Positions 18,104 through 26,423 of a stretch of DNA of 56,395 bases are shown piece by piece. Within the stretch, counting starts at the first letter, position 1; each line of letters starts with the position of its first letter. Both the position numbers and the translations under genes were made by a program. Origin of the DNA: Bacteroidales bacterium (GTDB lineage: Bacteria; Bacteroidota; Bacteroidia; Bacteroidales; UBA12077); assembly GCA_030611105.1 (NCBI GenBank), contig JAUWQL010000005.1, forward strand, positions 1 to 56,395, written 5' to 3'. The notes beneath the pieces are model-generated. The model made no database searches. It saw only the letters and a list, made by a program, of their open reading frames with translations, and had not been told where the DNA came from.

Positions 18104-18640
18104 TTAGTTTGTTTTAGCACCACTCTTGAAATTCTTTTGATACTCCTCGAAAGATTGAGATTTAAAAGCATCCTTAGCAAAGAACATTAAGATTGGCTCA
18201 AGATTGTCAGCAGTATAATATCCGGGAACTGCAGTTAAAAGTTGATTATCTTCATTTAAATACGCTATCGAAGGGTAAGACATTTTTCCTTGTAATAAGG
18301 CAACAGCCAGTTGATGTGGAGACCTGTTTCTTCCACCTTCATTAATAAATTGTCTTCCTGCAAAATCAATTGTATCGTTAGTTTCAGCATCGAACCTAAC
18401 AGCATAATATTCTTCATTCAGTATTTTTGCAATTGCAGGATGAGTAAAAGTTGTTGCTTCCATCTTTTTGCACCAGCCACACCAATCAGTATATACATCA
18501 ATAAATATTTTCCGATGTTCGGTTTTATTCAATTCTACTGCTTCTTCGAATGAATACCATTTTACTTCTGTTTCTTGGGCACTGCTTATTTTAATTAGCC
18601 CCAAACTCACTATAACCAATAAAAAAACTATCCTCTTCAT
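18104..18640 (-). CDS. periplasmic thioredoxin-like protein
   Basis: 178 residues with a signal peptide (about 1-21, ending ISSA). The mature part is a thioredoxin fold of the DsbD-C/thioredoxin_7 type. The redox motif is CGWC (54-57) in DVYTDWCGWCKKM, followed by a helix and the strand YYAVRFDAE. The cis-Pro region appears as MSYPSIAYL (about 134-142). It likely reduces or exchanges disulfides in the periplasm. It is monocistronic and divergent from pepD across a 350-bp gap. Confidence 0.88.
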   Translation of the reverse strand: MKRIVFLLVIVSLGLIKISSAQETEVKWYSFEEAVELNKTEHRKIFIDVYTDWCGWCKKMEATTFTHPAIAKILNEEYYAVRFDAETNDTIDFAGRQFINEGGRNRSPHQLAVALLQGKMSYPSIAYLNEDNQLLTAVPGYYTADNLEPILMFFAKDAFKSQSFEEYQKNFKSGAKTN

Positions 18641-18866
18641 ATCTTCCTACTTTCAATTTTTATCGAGAAAAAATAAAATATATACATATTTGTATACATG
18701 TTAATATTAAACACAAATAAAATTATTTTGTTTCAAAAATGCAATATTTTTTTTCAAAACAAAAATTATTGTGGTAGTTAGACAGATGAAAAGCAAAAAA
18801 GTTTCTCTTTGTTAATCGTTTTTATGTTAAGAATTGTTAAGGAAAAAAAATAAAACTTTTTGATCT

Positions 18867-18897
18867 TTAGTAAGCCCGTATTTTTTTTCTAAATTTG
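18867..18897 (+). promoter_or_regulatory. pepD: promoter candidate for pepD
   Basis: TTAG (18867-18870), 19 bp, then TAAATTTG (18890-18897). The -7 half is perfect and the -33 half has one mismatch. This leaves a 5' leader of roughly 85 bp. Confidence 0.4.
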
Positions 18898-18978
18898 AGC
18901 TTGCTAATTTTCGAAAAAGAATTAAACATTTCTTGAAATAATTAGTCTATGTATAAATATTAATTTAAATAAATAAAC

Positions 18979-18983
18979 GGAGG
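18979..18983 (+). promoter_or_regulatory. pepD: strong Shine-Dalgarno of pepD
   Basis: GGAGG lies 7 bp before the ATG at 18991. Most genes in this window lack any recognisable Shine-Dalgarno, so this one is unusual and fixes the start codon. Confidence 0.7.
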
Positions 18984-18990
18984 AATTATA

Positions 18991-20448
18991 ATGAGTGAAA
19001 TTCGGAATTTAGAACCAAAAGCTGTTTGGGAAATATTTCAACAATTATGCGACATACCACGTCCATCGAAAAAAGAACAAAAAGCAGTAGAATTTGCTAA
19101 GAAGTTTGGTGAAGATCTTGGATTAGAAACAATTGTCGATGAAATACAAAATGTTATAATTAAAAAGCCGGCAACACCGGGAATGGAAGATCGAAAAACC
19201 GTTGTTCTACAAGGGCACTTAGATATGGTTCCTCAAAAAAACAGTCATATCGATCATGATTTCGAAAAAGATCCTATTCAGGCTTATGTTGATGGCGAAT
19301 GGGTTACCGCAAAAGATACAACTTTAGGTGCTGATAATGGTATTGGAGTTGCAGCTTCATTAGCTGTTCTTAAAGCTACAGATGTAGTTCATGGCCCTCT
19401 TGAGGTTTTATTAACTATTGATGAAGAAACCGGAATGACCGGAGCTGAAAATTTAAAAGCAGGAGTTTTAAATGCTGATATTTTAATAAATACAGACTCT
19501 GAAGACGAAGGTGAATTATATATTGGCTGTGCAGGAGGTGTTGATACTAATGCAAAATTCCATTTTAAGGAGGAAGAAGTTCCGGCTGATTCTGTAGCAT
19601 TCAGAATTGATGTTAAAGGATTAAAAGGAGGACACTCAGGATTGGATATTCCATTAGGTCGTGGGAATTCTAACAAGCTTTTGAATAGAATTTTATATAC
19701 GATAAATAAATCATTGGATATTCGCCTGGCTGATATCCAGTCAGGAAGTTTACGTAATGCAATTCCACGCGAAGGTTTCGTAATAGTAACTGTTCCTAAT
19801 GCTCAGGTTGGTGAATTTAAAACTTTTATTGATGAACTTGTTCCTCAAATTAAAAGTGAGCTTTCAGTTACAGAGCCTGATTTAGAAATTACCTATACAG
19901 AAACTGATATGCCTGCGAAAGTTATTGATGAAAAAACGCTTAATAATTTGATTAAAGCTATTTACGGAATTCCAAATGGAGTTATTCGTATGAGTGATGC
20001 AATGGAAGGTTTGATTGAGACATCTACTAACCTGGCTATTGTTAAAAAGGAGGATGGATTTATTGAACTTGCTTCGTTACAGCGTAGCTCAGTTGAGAGT
20101 GCTAAGGAAGATTTGGCTAATATGATTCGTTGCGTATTAGAACTAGCAGGTGCTGAGGTTGTTCACGAAGGTGCTTATCCCGGATGGAAACCAAATATCA
20201 ATTCACAAATACTGAAAACTATGCAGGATGTTTACAATAATAAATGGGGTAAAATCCCTGAAATTAAAGGTATACACGCAGGTTTAGAATGTGGAATTAT
20301 AATGGAAAATTATCCAAATTTGGATACCATTTCATTTGGACCAACAATTCGTTATCCACACTCTCCTGACGAGAAAGTAAATATTAAAACTGTAGGATTG
20401 TTCTACGAATTCTTAGTTGAAACTCTTAAAAATATTCCTAAAAAATAA
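18991..20448 (+). CDS. pepD: aminoacyl-histidine dipeptidase (M20C, PepD)
   Basis: 485 residues, a zinc metallopeptidase that cleaves dipeptides such as Xaa-His in the cytoplasm. Metal and catalytic residues are visible: HLD with H76/D78, bridging D115 in GADNG, catalytic E145 with E146 (IDEE), D169 (NTDSEDEG), and a C-terminal His in the GPTIRYPHSP segment. GGHSGLDI at about 213-220 is the dimerisation-domain signature. The length matches the family. The start is set by the GGAGG at 18979. A terminator follows at 20467-20520. It could work with the nearby POT peptide importer, but the genes are not in one operon. Confidence 0.95.
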   Translation: MSEIRNLEPKAVWEIFQQLCDIPRPSKKEQKAVEFAKKFGEDLGLETIVDEIQNVIIKKPATPGMEDRKTVVLQGHLDMVPQKNSHIDHDFEKDPIQAYVDGEWVTAKDTTLGADNGIGVAASLAVLKATDVVHGPLEVLLTIDEETGMTGAENLKAGVLNADILINTDSEDEGELYIGCAGGVDTNAKFHFKEEEVPADSVAFRIDVKGLKGGHSGLDIPLGRGNSNKLLNRILYTINKSLDIRLADIQSGSLRNAIPREGFVIVTVPNAQVGEFKTFIDELVPQIKSELSVTEPDLEITYTETDMPAKVIDEKTLNNLIKAIYGIPNGVIRMSDAMEGLIETSTNLAIVKKEDGFIELASLQRSSVESAKEDLANMIRCVLELAGAEVVHEGAYPGWKPNINSQILKTMQDVYNNKWGKIPEIKGIHAGLECGIIMENYPNLDTISFGPTIRYPHSPDEKVNIKTVGLFYEFLVETLKNIPKK

Positions 20449-20466
20449 TAAGTCTTTGATAAAATT

Positions 20467-20520
20467 TAAGGGTGTTTCCCGATCTCGATATTTATCGTGA
20501 CGGGATGACACCCTTTTTTT
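20467..20520 (+). terminator. pepD: rho-independent terminator after pepD, with embedded palindrome
   Basis: The outer stem AAGGGTGT (20468-20475) pairs with ACACCCTT (20508-20515), followed by T7. An inner palindrome (CCCGAT..ATCGTGACGGG) sits in the loop, as if a dispersed CCCGAT/ATCGGG element had inserted into the terminator loop. A related CCCCGATA/TATCGGGG hairpin is at 22744-22764. Confidence 0.85.
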
Positions 20521-20588
20521 ATTGTATCATAAAATTTACTTTCTAACATTTTATTTGTAAATTGGCTAATAATCAATATCATGATGTT

Positions 20589-21236
20589 ATGAGACGTAAT
20601 CTGATTATATTGCTAGTCATGGTCTTTATTATTGGCTGTGGGCCATATATTTGGTTTAAAGTACCACAACCGGAATGGAGAGAAAATCTTTCAGAATTCC
20701 CTGATGAATTAACAGGTAAATATTCTTCGGTTTATGATACATCTACTATACGAATTGAGTCTGATAAAATAATCAGAGAATATCGGGAAAATTTGTTAAT
20801 GACCAAAGTTGAGTTTCGCGAAGAAACAGGGGATTCAATTTCGGAAGATACATCGTTTACTTTTGCAGATAATTGGGATATTACAGTTAAATCGTTTGGT
20901 GACTCTGTTAAAGTGTTTTCCCGAAAGGACGAGGAATTATTTAAAATCTCAGATCAACAAATTCTTCGGGAGTACAAAGGATATTATTTCCTAAATTATA
21001 AGGATACTAACGATTACTGGAAAGTGAAAATCCTGAACCTGGTAAAAGATACACTGGAATTTGACGATATTCTTTCTGATGATGATATGGAAAATATCAG
21101 AAATATTACCATGGTAGAAACTGTTCAGGATAGTACTGAAGAATCGTCGAAGTATTTCTTACAGCCTACAAAAAGAGAGTTGAAGAAGATTTTAAAAAAG
21201 CGGTTAACTGGTGATAAGTTCATAAAACTCAACTAA
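20589..21236 (+). CDS. lipoprotein of unknown function
   Basis: 215 residues from the ATG at 20589. This start gives a clean lipoprotein signal (MRRNLIILLVMVFIIGC, Cys17), whereas a longer frame from a TTG at 20562 would only add a charged tail. The mature protein is acidic and beta-rich (repeated IRI/VEFRE/DITVKSF strands) with a basic C-terminus (KRELKKILKKR). I recognise no family. It stands alone between the pepD terminator and the GH114 gene. Confidence 0.7.
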   Translation: MRRNLIILLVMVFIIGCGPYIWFKVPQPEWRENLSEFPDELTGKYSSVYDTSTIRIESDKIIREYRENLLMTKVEFREETGDSISEDTSFTFADNWDITVKSFGDSVKVFSRKDEELFKISDQQILREYKGYYFLNYKDTNDYWKVKILNLVKDTLEFDDILSDDDMENIRNITMVETVQDSTEESSKYFLQPTKRELKKILKKRLTGDKFIKLN

Positions 21237-21365
21237 TAATCGAAATCATTTTTAATGTTTTAGTAACCATTTTAATTTTTACCGCTCAAGGGTTTTATGA
21301 AATTTAGATTTACTTCTTTATTTTAATGTTGTAACTTGTTATATTATTAATAAATATAATAAGCT

Positions 21366-22346
21366 ATGAGAAAAACTATTTATTTACTTACTCTTTTGCT
21401 TTTAATATTTTCATGTTCAGATGATGAAGATGATTCTCCCGATTATGATCTTGATTTTAAACAGGAAATGCGTGATTTTGTGATTGCGCTTAGCCAATAT
21501 GCAAAAGCTGAAAATTCTAATTTTGTAATTATTCCACAAAATGGTCATGAGTTGGTATCTTCTGATGGTGATACAGAAGGTTCACCTGATATAAATTATA
21601 ATAGAGCAATTGATGCTTGTGGGCAGGAAGATTTATTTTACGGTTACGAAGATGATGATATTGCCACCAACACGGAAGATAATGAATATCTGATGGCCTT
21701 ATTGGATATTGCAAAATCAGCAGGGAATGTGATTTTAGTTACAGATTATTGTTATACAAATTCCAAAATGGATGATTCGTATTCAAAGAATAATACAAAA
21801 GATTATATTTCTTTTGCTGCCGATGACAGAGAACTTAGCCAAATTCCCGATTATCCTTTAAATCCGTATGACGAAAACACAAATAGTATAGCGAATATTT
21901 CAGAAGTAAAAAACTTTCTTTATCTAATTAATCCTGAAAATTATGCTACAAAATCGGATTTCATTAATGCTATTATAGCCACAAACTATGATCTGTTGAT
22001 TATAGATTTTTTCTTCGGTGATGACAACCAGGAATTTACTGTAACCGAAGTTGAACAGTTAAAACAAAAAGCGAATGGAGGTACTAGATTATTAATATCT
22101 TATATGAGCATAGGAGAAGCAGAAGATTACCGTTATTATTGGAATGAATCATGGACTGTTGGTTCTCCTGAATGGATTGAAGCAGAAAATTCCGAATGGG
22201 AAGGAAATTATAAAGTGCAATATTGGAATTCAGAATGGCAAAGTATCATTTTCGGAGATGAAAATGCATATTTAGATAAAATTATTAATGCTGGATTTGA
22301 TGGTGTTTATCTGGATATTATTGAAGGATTTGAATATTTTGAGTAA
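21366..22346 (+). CDS. GH114-like (TM1410/endo-alpha-1,4-polygalactosaminidase family) lipoprotein
   Basis: 326 residues. Lipobox FSC (Cys17) is followed by an acidic stretch (SDDEDDSPDYD), a surface-lipoprotein export-like signal. The C-terminal two thirds look like a TIM barrel of the GH114/TM1410 family: LLIIDFFFGDD near 218-228, LISYMSIGEAEDYRYYW near 244-260, and GFDGVYLDIIEGFEYF at the very end. The family is proposed to act on galactosaminogalactan-like polysaccharide. The chain ends right after the last conserved motif and may lack the final helix seen in longer members. A cupin gene follows by 10 bp. Confidence 0.75.
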   Translation: MRKTIYLLTLLLLIFSCSDDEDDSPDYDLDFKQEMRDFVIALSQYAKAENSNFVIIPQNGHELVSSDGDTEGSPDINYNRAIDACGQEDLFYGYEDDDIATNTEDNEYLMALLDIAKSAGNVILVTDYCYTNSKMDDSYSKNNTKDYISFAADDRELSQIPDYPLNPYDENTNSIANISEVKNFLYLINPENYATKSDFINAIIATNYDLLIIDFFFGDDNQEFTVTEVEQLKQKANGGTRLLISYMSIGEAEDYRYYWNESWTVGSPEWIEAENSEWEGNYKVQYWNSEWQSIIFGDENAYLDKIINAGFDGVYLDIIEGFEYFE

Positions 22347-22356
22347 AATAATTAAA

Positions 22357-22719
22357 ATGATAAAATTAATAAAGTCGCCATCTATAATTAAAGCTGCAGG
22401 AACAAGAGGGAAAATTATTGAAGAATTTTTTGGCAGGATAAATAGTAATGATTCTGATGTTAGCATAGCAAGAATGAAAAGCTCTGAAGGTTGGGAAGAA
22501 CCGGGACAAGAACCTGAATTTGATGAGTACACTGTTGTTTTAAAGGGAACAATAAAAGTAAAAACTAAAACAGAAGAGTATAATGTAATTGCAGGTCAGG
22601 GAATATTTACCGGTAAAAATGAATGGGTACAATACAGCACTCCATTTGCGGGAGGAGCAGAATATGTTGCTATATGTTTGCCAGCTTTTTCACCGGATAT
22701 AGTACATAGAGACGAATAA
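22357..22719 (+). CDS. cupin-domain protein
   Basis: 120 residues from the ATG at 22357, 10 bp after the GH114 stop. A longer in-frame start at 22288 would overlap the GH114 gene by about 60 bp and is unlikely. A single cupin barrel is seen, with FDEYTVVLKGTIKVKT (strand motif 1) and AGQGIFTGKNEWVQYSTP, ending CLPAFSPDIVHRDE. The classical cupin His pair is not obvious; a His is present only at the C-terminus, so metal binding is uncertain. Similar small cytoplasmic cupins are common and mostly uncharacterised. Confidence 0.8.
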   Translation: MIKLIKSPSIIKAAGTRGKIIEEFFGRINSNDSDVSIARMKSSEGWEEPGQEPEFDEYTVVLKGTIKVKTKTEEYNVIAGQGIFTGKNEWVQYSTPFAGGAEYVAICLPAFSPDIVHRDE

Positions 22720-22732
22720 TAATTTAAAGTCG

Positions 22733-22816
22733 TTGCAAGTGAGCCCCGATAGATTCTATCGGGGGAGCGAAGCAATCTTTTGAATATACTACAGATTACT
22801 TCACTTTGTTCGCAAG
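22733..22816. repeat. dispersed hairpin repeat
   Basis: CCCCGATA (22744-22751) pairs with TATCGGGG (22757-22764), flanked by TTGCAAGTGAG and GAGCGAAGCAATC. TTCGCAAGGAC follows near 22808. This has the form of a repeat seen between genes in many Bacteroidota. It sits between two convergent genes and may act in transcript ending. Confidence 0.6.
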
Positions 22817-22821
22817 GACTT

Positions 22822-25800
22822 TTAGAATTTTATACCGATAAAAATTATATCATCAATTTGATATAATTTGCCTTTCCATTTTTCAAACCTTTCTTCCATG
22901 ATTTGCTTTTGGTCAGCCATAGGCTTGTCCTGGATTTCCAATAACAGCTTTTTTACATTTGTGCTCTTGAATTTAGTTTCTCCGGGTCCACCAAACTGAT
23001 CAACAAAACCATCGGAGAATATATAAATTGCATCACCTTTTTTAATTTTAATTTCGTGGTTTGTGAAACTATCTTTTTCAACATGATATATGCCAACTGG
23101 CATTCTGTCTGCTTTATATTCGTGCAATTCACCATCTCTGATTAGGTATAAAGGATTATAAGCCCCGGCATATTCAAGAATATTTTTCTTTTTATGTAAA
23201 ATACACAGAGCCATATCCATACCATCCTTATTTTCTCCTTCTTTACCGGTTTGGTGCAATGAGAATTTTATTTTTTCCCGTAATTGGTTAAGGATTTTGT
23301 TTGCTGTGAGTTTATCACTTTTGCTACCAAAAATTTCGTTTAGTGATGATATGCCAAGCATGCTCATAAATGCTCCCGGAACTCCATGTCCGGTACAATC
23401 AGCTGCAGTAAAATAGAGTTTGTCCTTATCTTCAGCTATCCAGTAAAAATCGCCACTAACAATATCGCGTGGTTTGAAAAGAATAAAATGATCACTAAAT
23501 GCATTATCAAAATGATCATTTATTGGCAAAACAGCATTCTGAATCCGGCTTGCATAATTTATGCTGGCGGTAATATCTTCTTTTTGCTCAAGAATCGTAT
23601 CATGTTGGACTATAATCTCGTCACGTTGAGTTTCAATTTCTTCTTTTTGTTCCTGAATTTCAATAGTTCGTTCTTTAACTTTTTGTTCTAAAACTTTTTT
23701 ATCATACTTTAATTTACGCTCCCTTATTTTTGATATAAATAAAAATAAGGCGATAATCCCAATTCCGATTAGCACATAAAATAAAGTGCTTTCTGTAAAA
23801 GGAGGTTCAATAATAAATTGGAACGATTTTATTTCGCTTCTGGTACCCCAAATATCTTTTGCTCTTACGTGCAGCGTATAATTTCCCGATTCAACAATTA
23901 AGTTAATATCCTGATTAATGCTCCATGCCGACCAGTCATTCATCAAACCCTCTACAAAGTACTGATACTTTGTGGAATTTTTCTTTAGATAATATGGAGC
24001 CATTATTTTAACATTAACAGCCTTATTTTCAGGATCAAATCTTAAATTTGAAAGTTCGAACGAAATCCCTTTTTCATTTTTAATATTATTAAAAAATACG
24101 TTAAAATTAGGTTTCAGAATTTTGAACCTGGAGTGATTTATTTTATATAACTGATTATTGTTATTTATAATCCAGATATTCTGATTATTATCAGAAATTA
24201 TCGATGAAATATTATCAAAGAGTTTTAAAATAGATTTTTCCTGTTCTGTCCATACATGTTTTGAATCTAAACATATCCAGTCATTTTCTTTTTTTACCCA
24301 GGGCACACTTTGCTGATTTAATAAAAACTTGAATCTGAATTGGTCCCCAAGATAATCCGATATGAAAAGTTTAAACGAATCTACTTTTATATCATAATAA
24401 TATAGATCTGATTCCAGGAATAAATAAAGTGAATCGTTAATAAAATCGAGTTTGTATTGTTCAGGATAATCAGTATTTACGCTATAACTTTTAAAATCTG
24501 TAGGTTCGCCAAGTGAGTCAATTAAAAAGGAGTAAACATGATCGTCTCCACCCAGCCATGCTTTATTTTCGTTTAAAATATTAATAGAATATACAGGTTC
24601 GGTAAAATCAACAAAACTATATTCGGGTTGCCATTTCTTATCTTTGTAAATTACCGAAAACAGTCCATCTGTAGTAGAAATATAATAACTACTCTTACCG
24701 GTTTTATCACTAATTTGATTTATATACCTGTTACCAACAATTTCATTTGATTTATGTTCCTCAATATGATAAAGACCATTATTCGAAGCAGCAAGTATGC
24801 CATGTTCGGTCGATACCAGTTGGTTACACTTATCATTAAGGCCTTCAACCTTTTTATATATATAATTAATTGCTTTTAATTTACTTATAGTCTTTTTTAC
24901 ATAGCGCGGCTTCGTTCTAGTAGTTTTTTTGGTTGATTCTGGTTTTTTTTCCTCGCCTGCCGGACGGGCAGGTTCTACTGCGGTTGTTTCTGTCTTTTTG
25001 CTAAAAAGTTTTGAAAATAATTTTCTTGAAGGTCGCTGTGTTTTGGTTTCTTCACTTTTTGATGTTTTAGTCGTTGTAGGTGTTCTTCTTCGTACAGGGC
25101 TGGTTTTTACCCAAATATCTACTTCGTTATAATCTTTAACCTCAGAAAGGTAATAAATACCTTCGTTTGTAGCTACATATAGTTCGTTATTATGCCAGAC
25201 AGATGAAATTAAGTTTCCTTTTAATCCCGGATAAGTTGTATAATTACGCAAGGGTAAATCGAAATCAACCCTGCTTACTCCAAATTCATGTGATATCCAT
25301 AAACCATTATTATTATCAAGTCCTAAAGAATAGATTTCATCGTCAGGTAATCCGTTCTGATAATTGACTGTGTAAACTATTTTTCCAGTCTTTTTATTAA
25401 CTACCTCTACACCACCATATAAGGTTCCGAAAGCATATAGAGTATCGGATATTATTTGTCCATCTGCTAAAATGCTTTCTTCTAAATAACCATCATCATT
25501 AATATCGTAATTGTAATATTTTATTCCGTCGAATGTGTATAATTCACTATTATCAGTACCGACCAATACTCTCTTATCATTATAAGGCAAGCTAAAAAGA
25601 ATTTCACTATTTTCGGTATAAAAGCCTGTTACAATAGGGAAAAGGGTATCGCTTTCCAATCGGTATAATCCCTCGCCATAAACATTAAAGAAAGTATTTT
25701 TATGGGTTGTGAGCATGCCAGTAAATGGTTTGAAATCTTCCGATTGCCATCTTTTATATTTTTCAGGATTATCTGTAAAATGACGTGTAATTGTTTTTTC

Positions 25801-26217
25801 TCCATAAAAGAAAATAGTTGAATCGGTAAAAATAATTTTAGAAATAACACCTATATCGGCTGTGTCTGACGATAATGATTTGTACTCAATAAATCCTTTT
25901 AAGTTTCTTTCAAGGTAGCCATAGTTATTATTGGCTCCGACATAAACCTTATTATCAAAAGGGTTTTTGTTAAGAGCAAATGGAATGTATGGAAGTTTAA
26001 TAATATCCCAGTTTTGCCCATCGAATGTAAGAATACCTCTTCGGTTAGCAAATAACATAACATTCTGGTTGTCCTGACTTATAGCCCAGTTTTGTGTCTC
26101 AATTTCTTTACACTCATTAAAATGAGTAATAAACGGAGTTCCATCTTGCGAGTATATATCTGTTATGCAAACTAAAGTAGCAAATACGAAAAGAAAATAT
26201 TTTATTCGTAATACCAT
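22822..26217 (-). CDS. two-component-type propeller sensor fused to SpoIIE/PP2C phosphatase
   Basis: 1131 residues. A signal peptide (about 1-24) leads into a long periplasmic beta-propeller of Reg_prop type (about 30-730), a Y_Y_Y-like beta-sandwich (about 735-800), one transmembrane helix (about 811-829), a coiled coil (about 832-885) and a cytoplasmic SpoIIE phosphatase domain (888-1131). PP2C metal motifs are intact: GDFYW (D922), ADCTGHGVPG, SDGFVDQ and a DD near 1123. It would dephosphorylate a Ser/Thr-phosphorylated partner, typically an anti-anti-sigma factor, in response to an outside signal. No partner gene lies nearby. The propeller is interrupted by a basic low-complexity stretch (about 375-450) that contains a palindrome-encoded PARPAG (24951-24972). 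It is monocistronic. Confidence 0.88.
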   Translation of the reverse strand: MVLRIKYFLFVFATLVCITDIYSQDGTPFITHFNECKEIETQNWAISQDNQNVMLFANRRGILTFDGQNWDIIKLPYIPFALNKNPFDNKVYVGANNNYGYLERNLKGFIEYKSLSSDTADIGVISKIIFTDSTIFFYGEKTITRHFTDNPEKYKRWQSEDFKPFTGMLTTHKNTFFNVYGEGLYRLESDTLFPIVTGFYTENSEILFSLPYNDKRVLVGTDNSELYTFDGIKYYNYDINDDGYLEESILADGQIISDTLYAFGTLYGGVEVVNKKTGKIVYTVNYQNGLPDDEIYSLGLDNNNGLWISHEFGVSRVDFDLPLRNYTTYPGLKGNLISSVWHNNELYVATNEGIYYLSEVKDYNEVDIWVKTSPVRRRTPTTTKTSKSEETKTQRPSRKLFSKLFSKKTETTAVEPARPAGEEKKPESTKKTTRTKPRYVKKTISKLKAINYIYKKVEGLNDKCNQLVSTEHGILAASNNGLYHIEEHKSNEIVGNRYINQISDKTGKSSYYISTTDGLFSVIYKDKKWQPEYSFVDFTEPVYSINILNENKAWLGGDDHVYSFLIDSLGEPTDFKSYSVNTDYPEQYKLDFINDSLYLFLESDLYYYDIKVDSFKLFISDYLGDQFRFKFLLNQQSVPWVKKENDWICLDSKHVWTEQEKSILKLFDNISSIISDNNQNIWIINNNNQLYKINHSRFKILKPNFNVFFNNIKNEKGISFELSNLRFDPENKAVNVKIMAPYYLKKNSTKYQYFVEGLMNDWSAWSINQDINLIVESGNYTLHVRAKDIWGTRSEIKSFQFIIEPPFTESTLFYVLIGIGIIALFLFISKIRERKLKYDKKVLEQKVKERTIEIQEQKEEIETQRDEIIVQHDTILEQKEDITASINYASRIQNAVLPINDHFDNAFSDHFILFKPRDIVSGDFYWIAEDKDKLYFTAADCTGHGVPGAFMSMLGISSLNEIFGSKSDKLTANKILNQLREKIKFSLHQTGKEGENKDGMDMALCILHKKKNILEYAGAYNPLYLIRDGELHEYKADRMPVGIYHVEKDSFTNHEIKIKKGDAIYIFSDGFVDQFGGPGETKFKSTNVKKLLLEIQDKPMADQKQIMEERFEKWKGKLYQIDDIIFIGIKF
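24951..24972. repeat. 22-bp palindromic element inside a coding sequence
   Basis: The 22-bp GC-rich unit (core GCCTGCCGGACGGGCAGG) matches the intergenic copy at 39371-39392 at 21 of 22 positions and the copy in tonB at 54195-54216 closely. In the sensor gene it encodes PARPAG on the minus strand within a low-complexity linker and keeps the frame open. Confidence 0.8.
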
Positions 26218-26423
26218 GCGAAAAAGGAATTTGATGTTTAGATTATAATTTGATAAGTTACTAAAAAATATTTAATCTGGAGTTTTATTTTTAATAATTC
26301 TGTATAAAAGAATATCTTCAAGAAATAAAAAAGAAGCTGTCCCAAAAGTTCAAAAAATATAAAAATTTACTAATTATTATCACAAAGTAGCACTAAGACT
26401 TATTGGATAGCCTCTTAAAATAT

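Larger units (their letters stand above)
18641..18990. other. 350-bp divergent intergenic region
   Basis: No gene or stable RNA structure was seen. The DNA is strongly AT-rich with several A and T runs. The right part holds a promoter candidate for pepD (18867-18897) and a rare strong Shine-Dalgarno (18979-18983). Confidence 0.6.

Noticed and set aside
22288-22356. Longer N-terminus for the cupin gene
   Set aside because: It would overlap the GH114 coding end by about 60 bp and adds a hydrophobic stretch that does not fit a cytoplasmic cupin; the ATG at 22357 is better.
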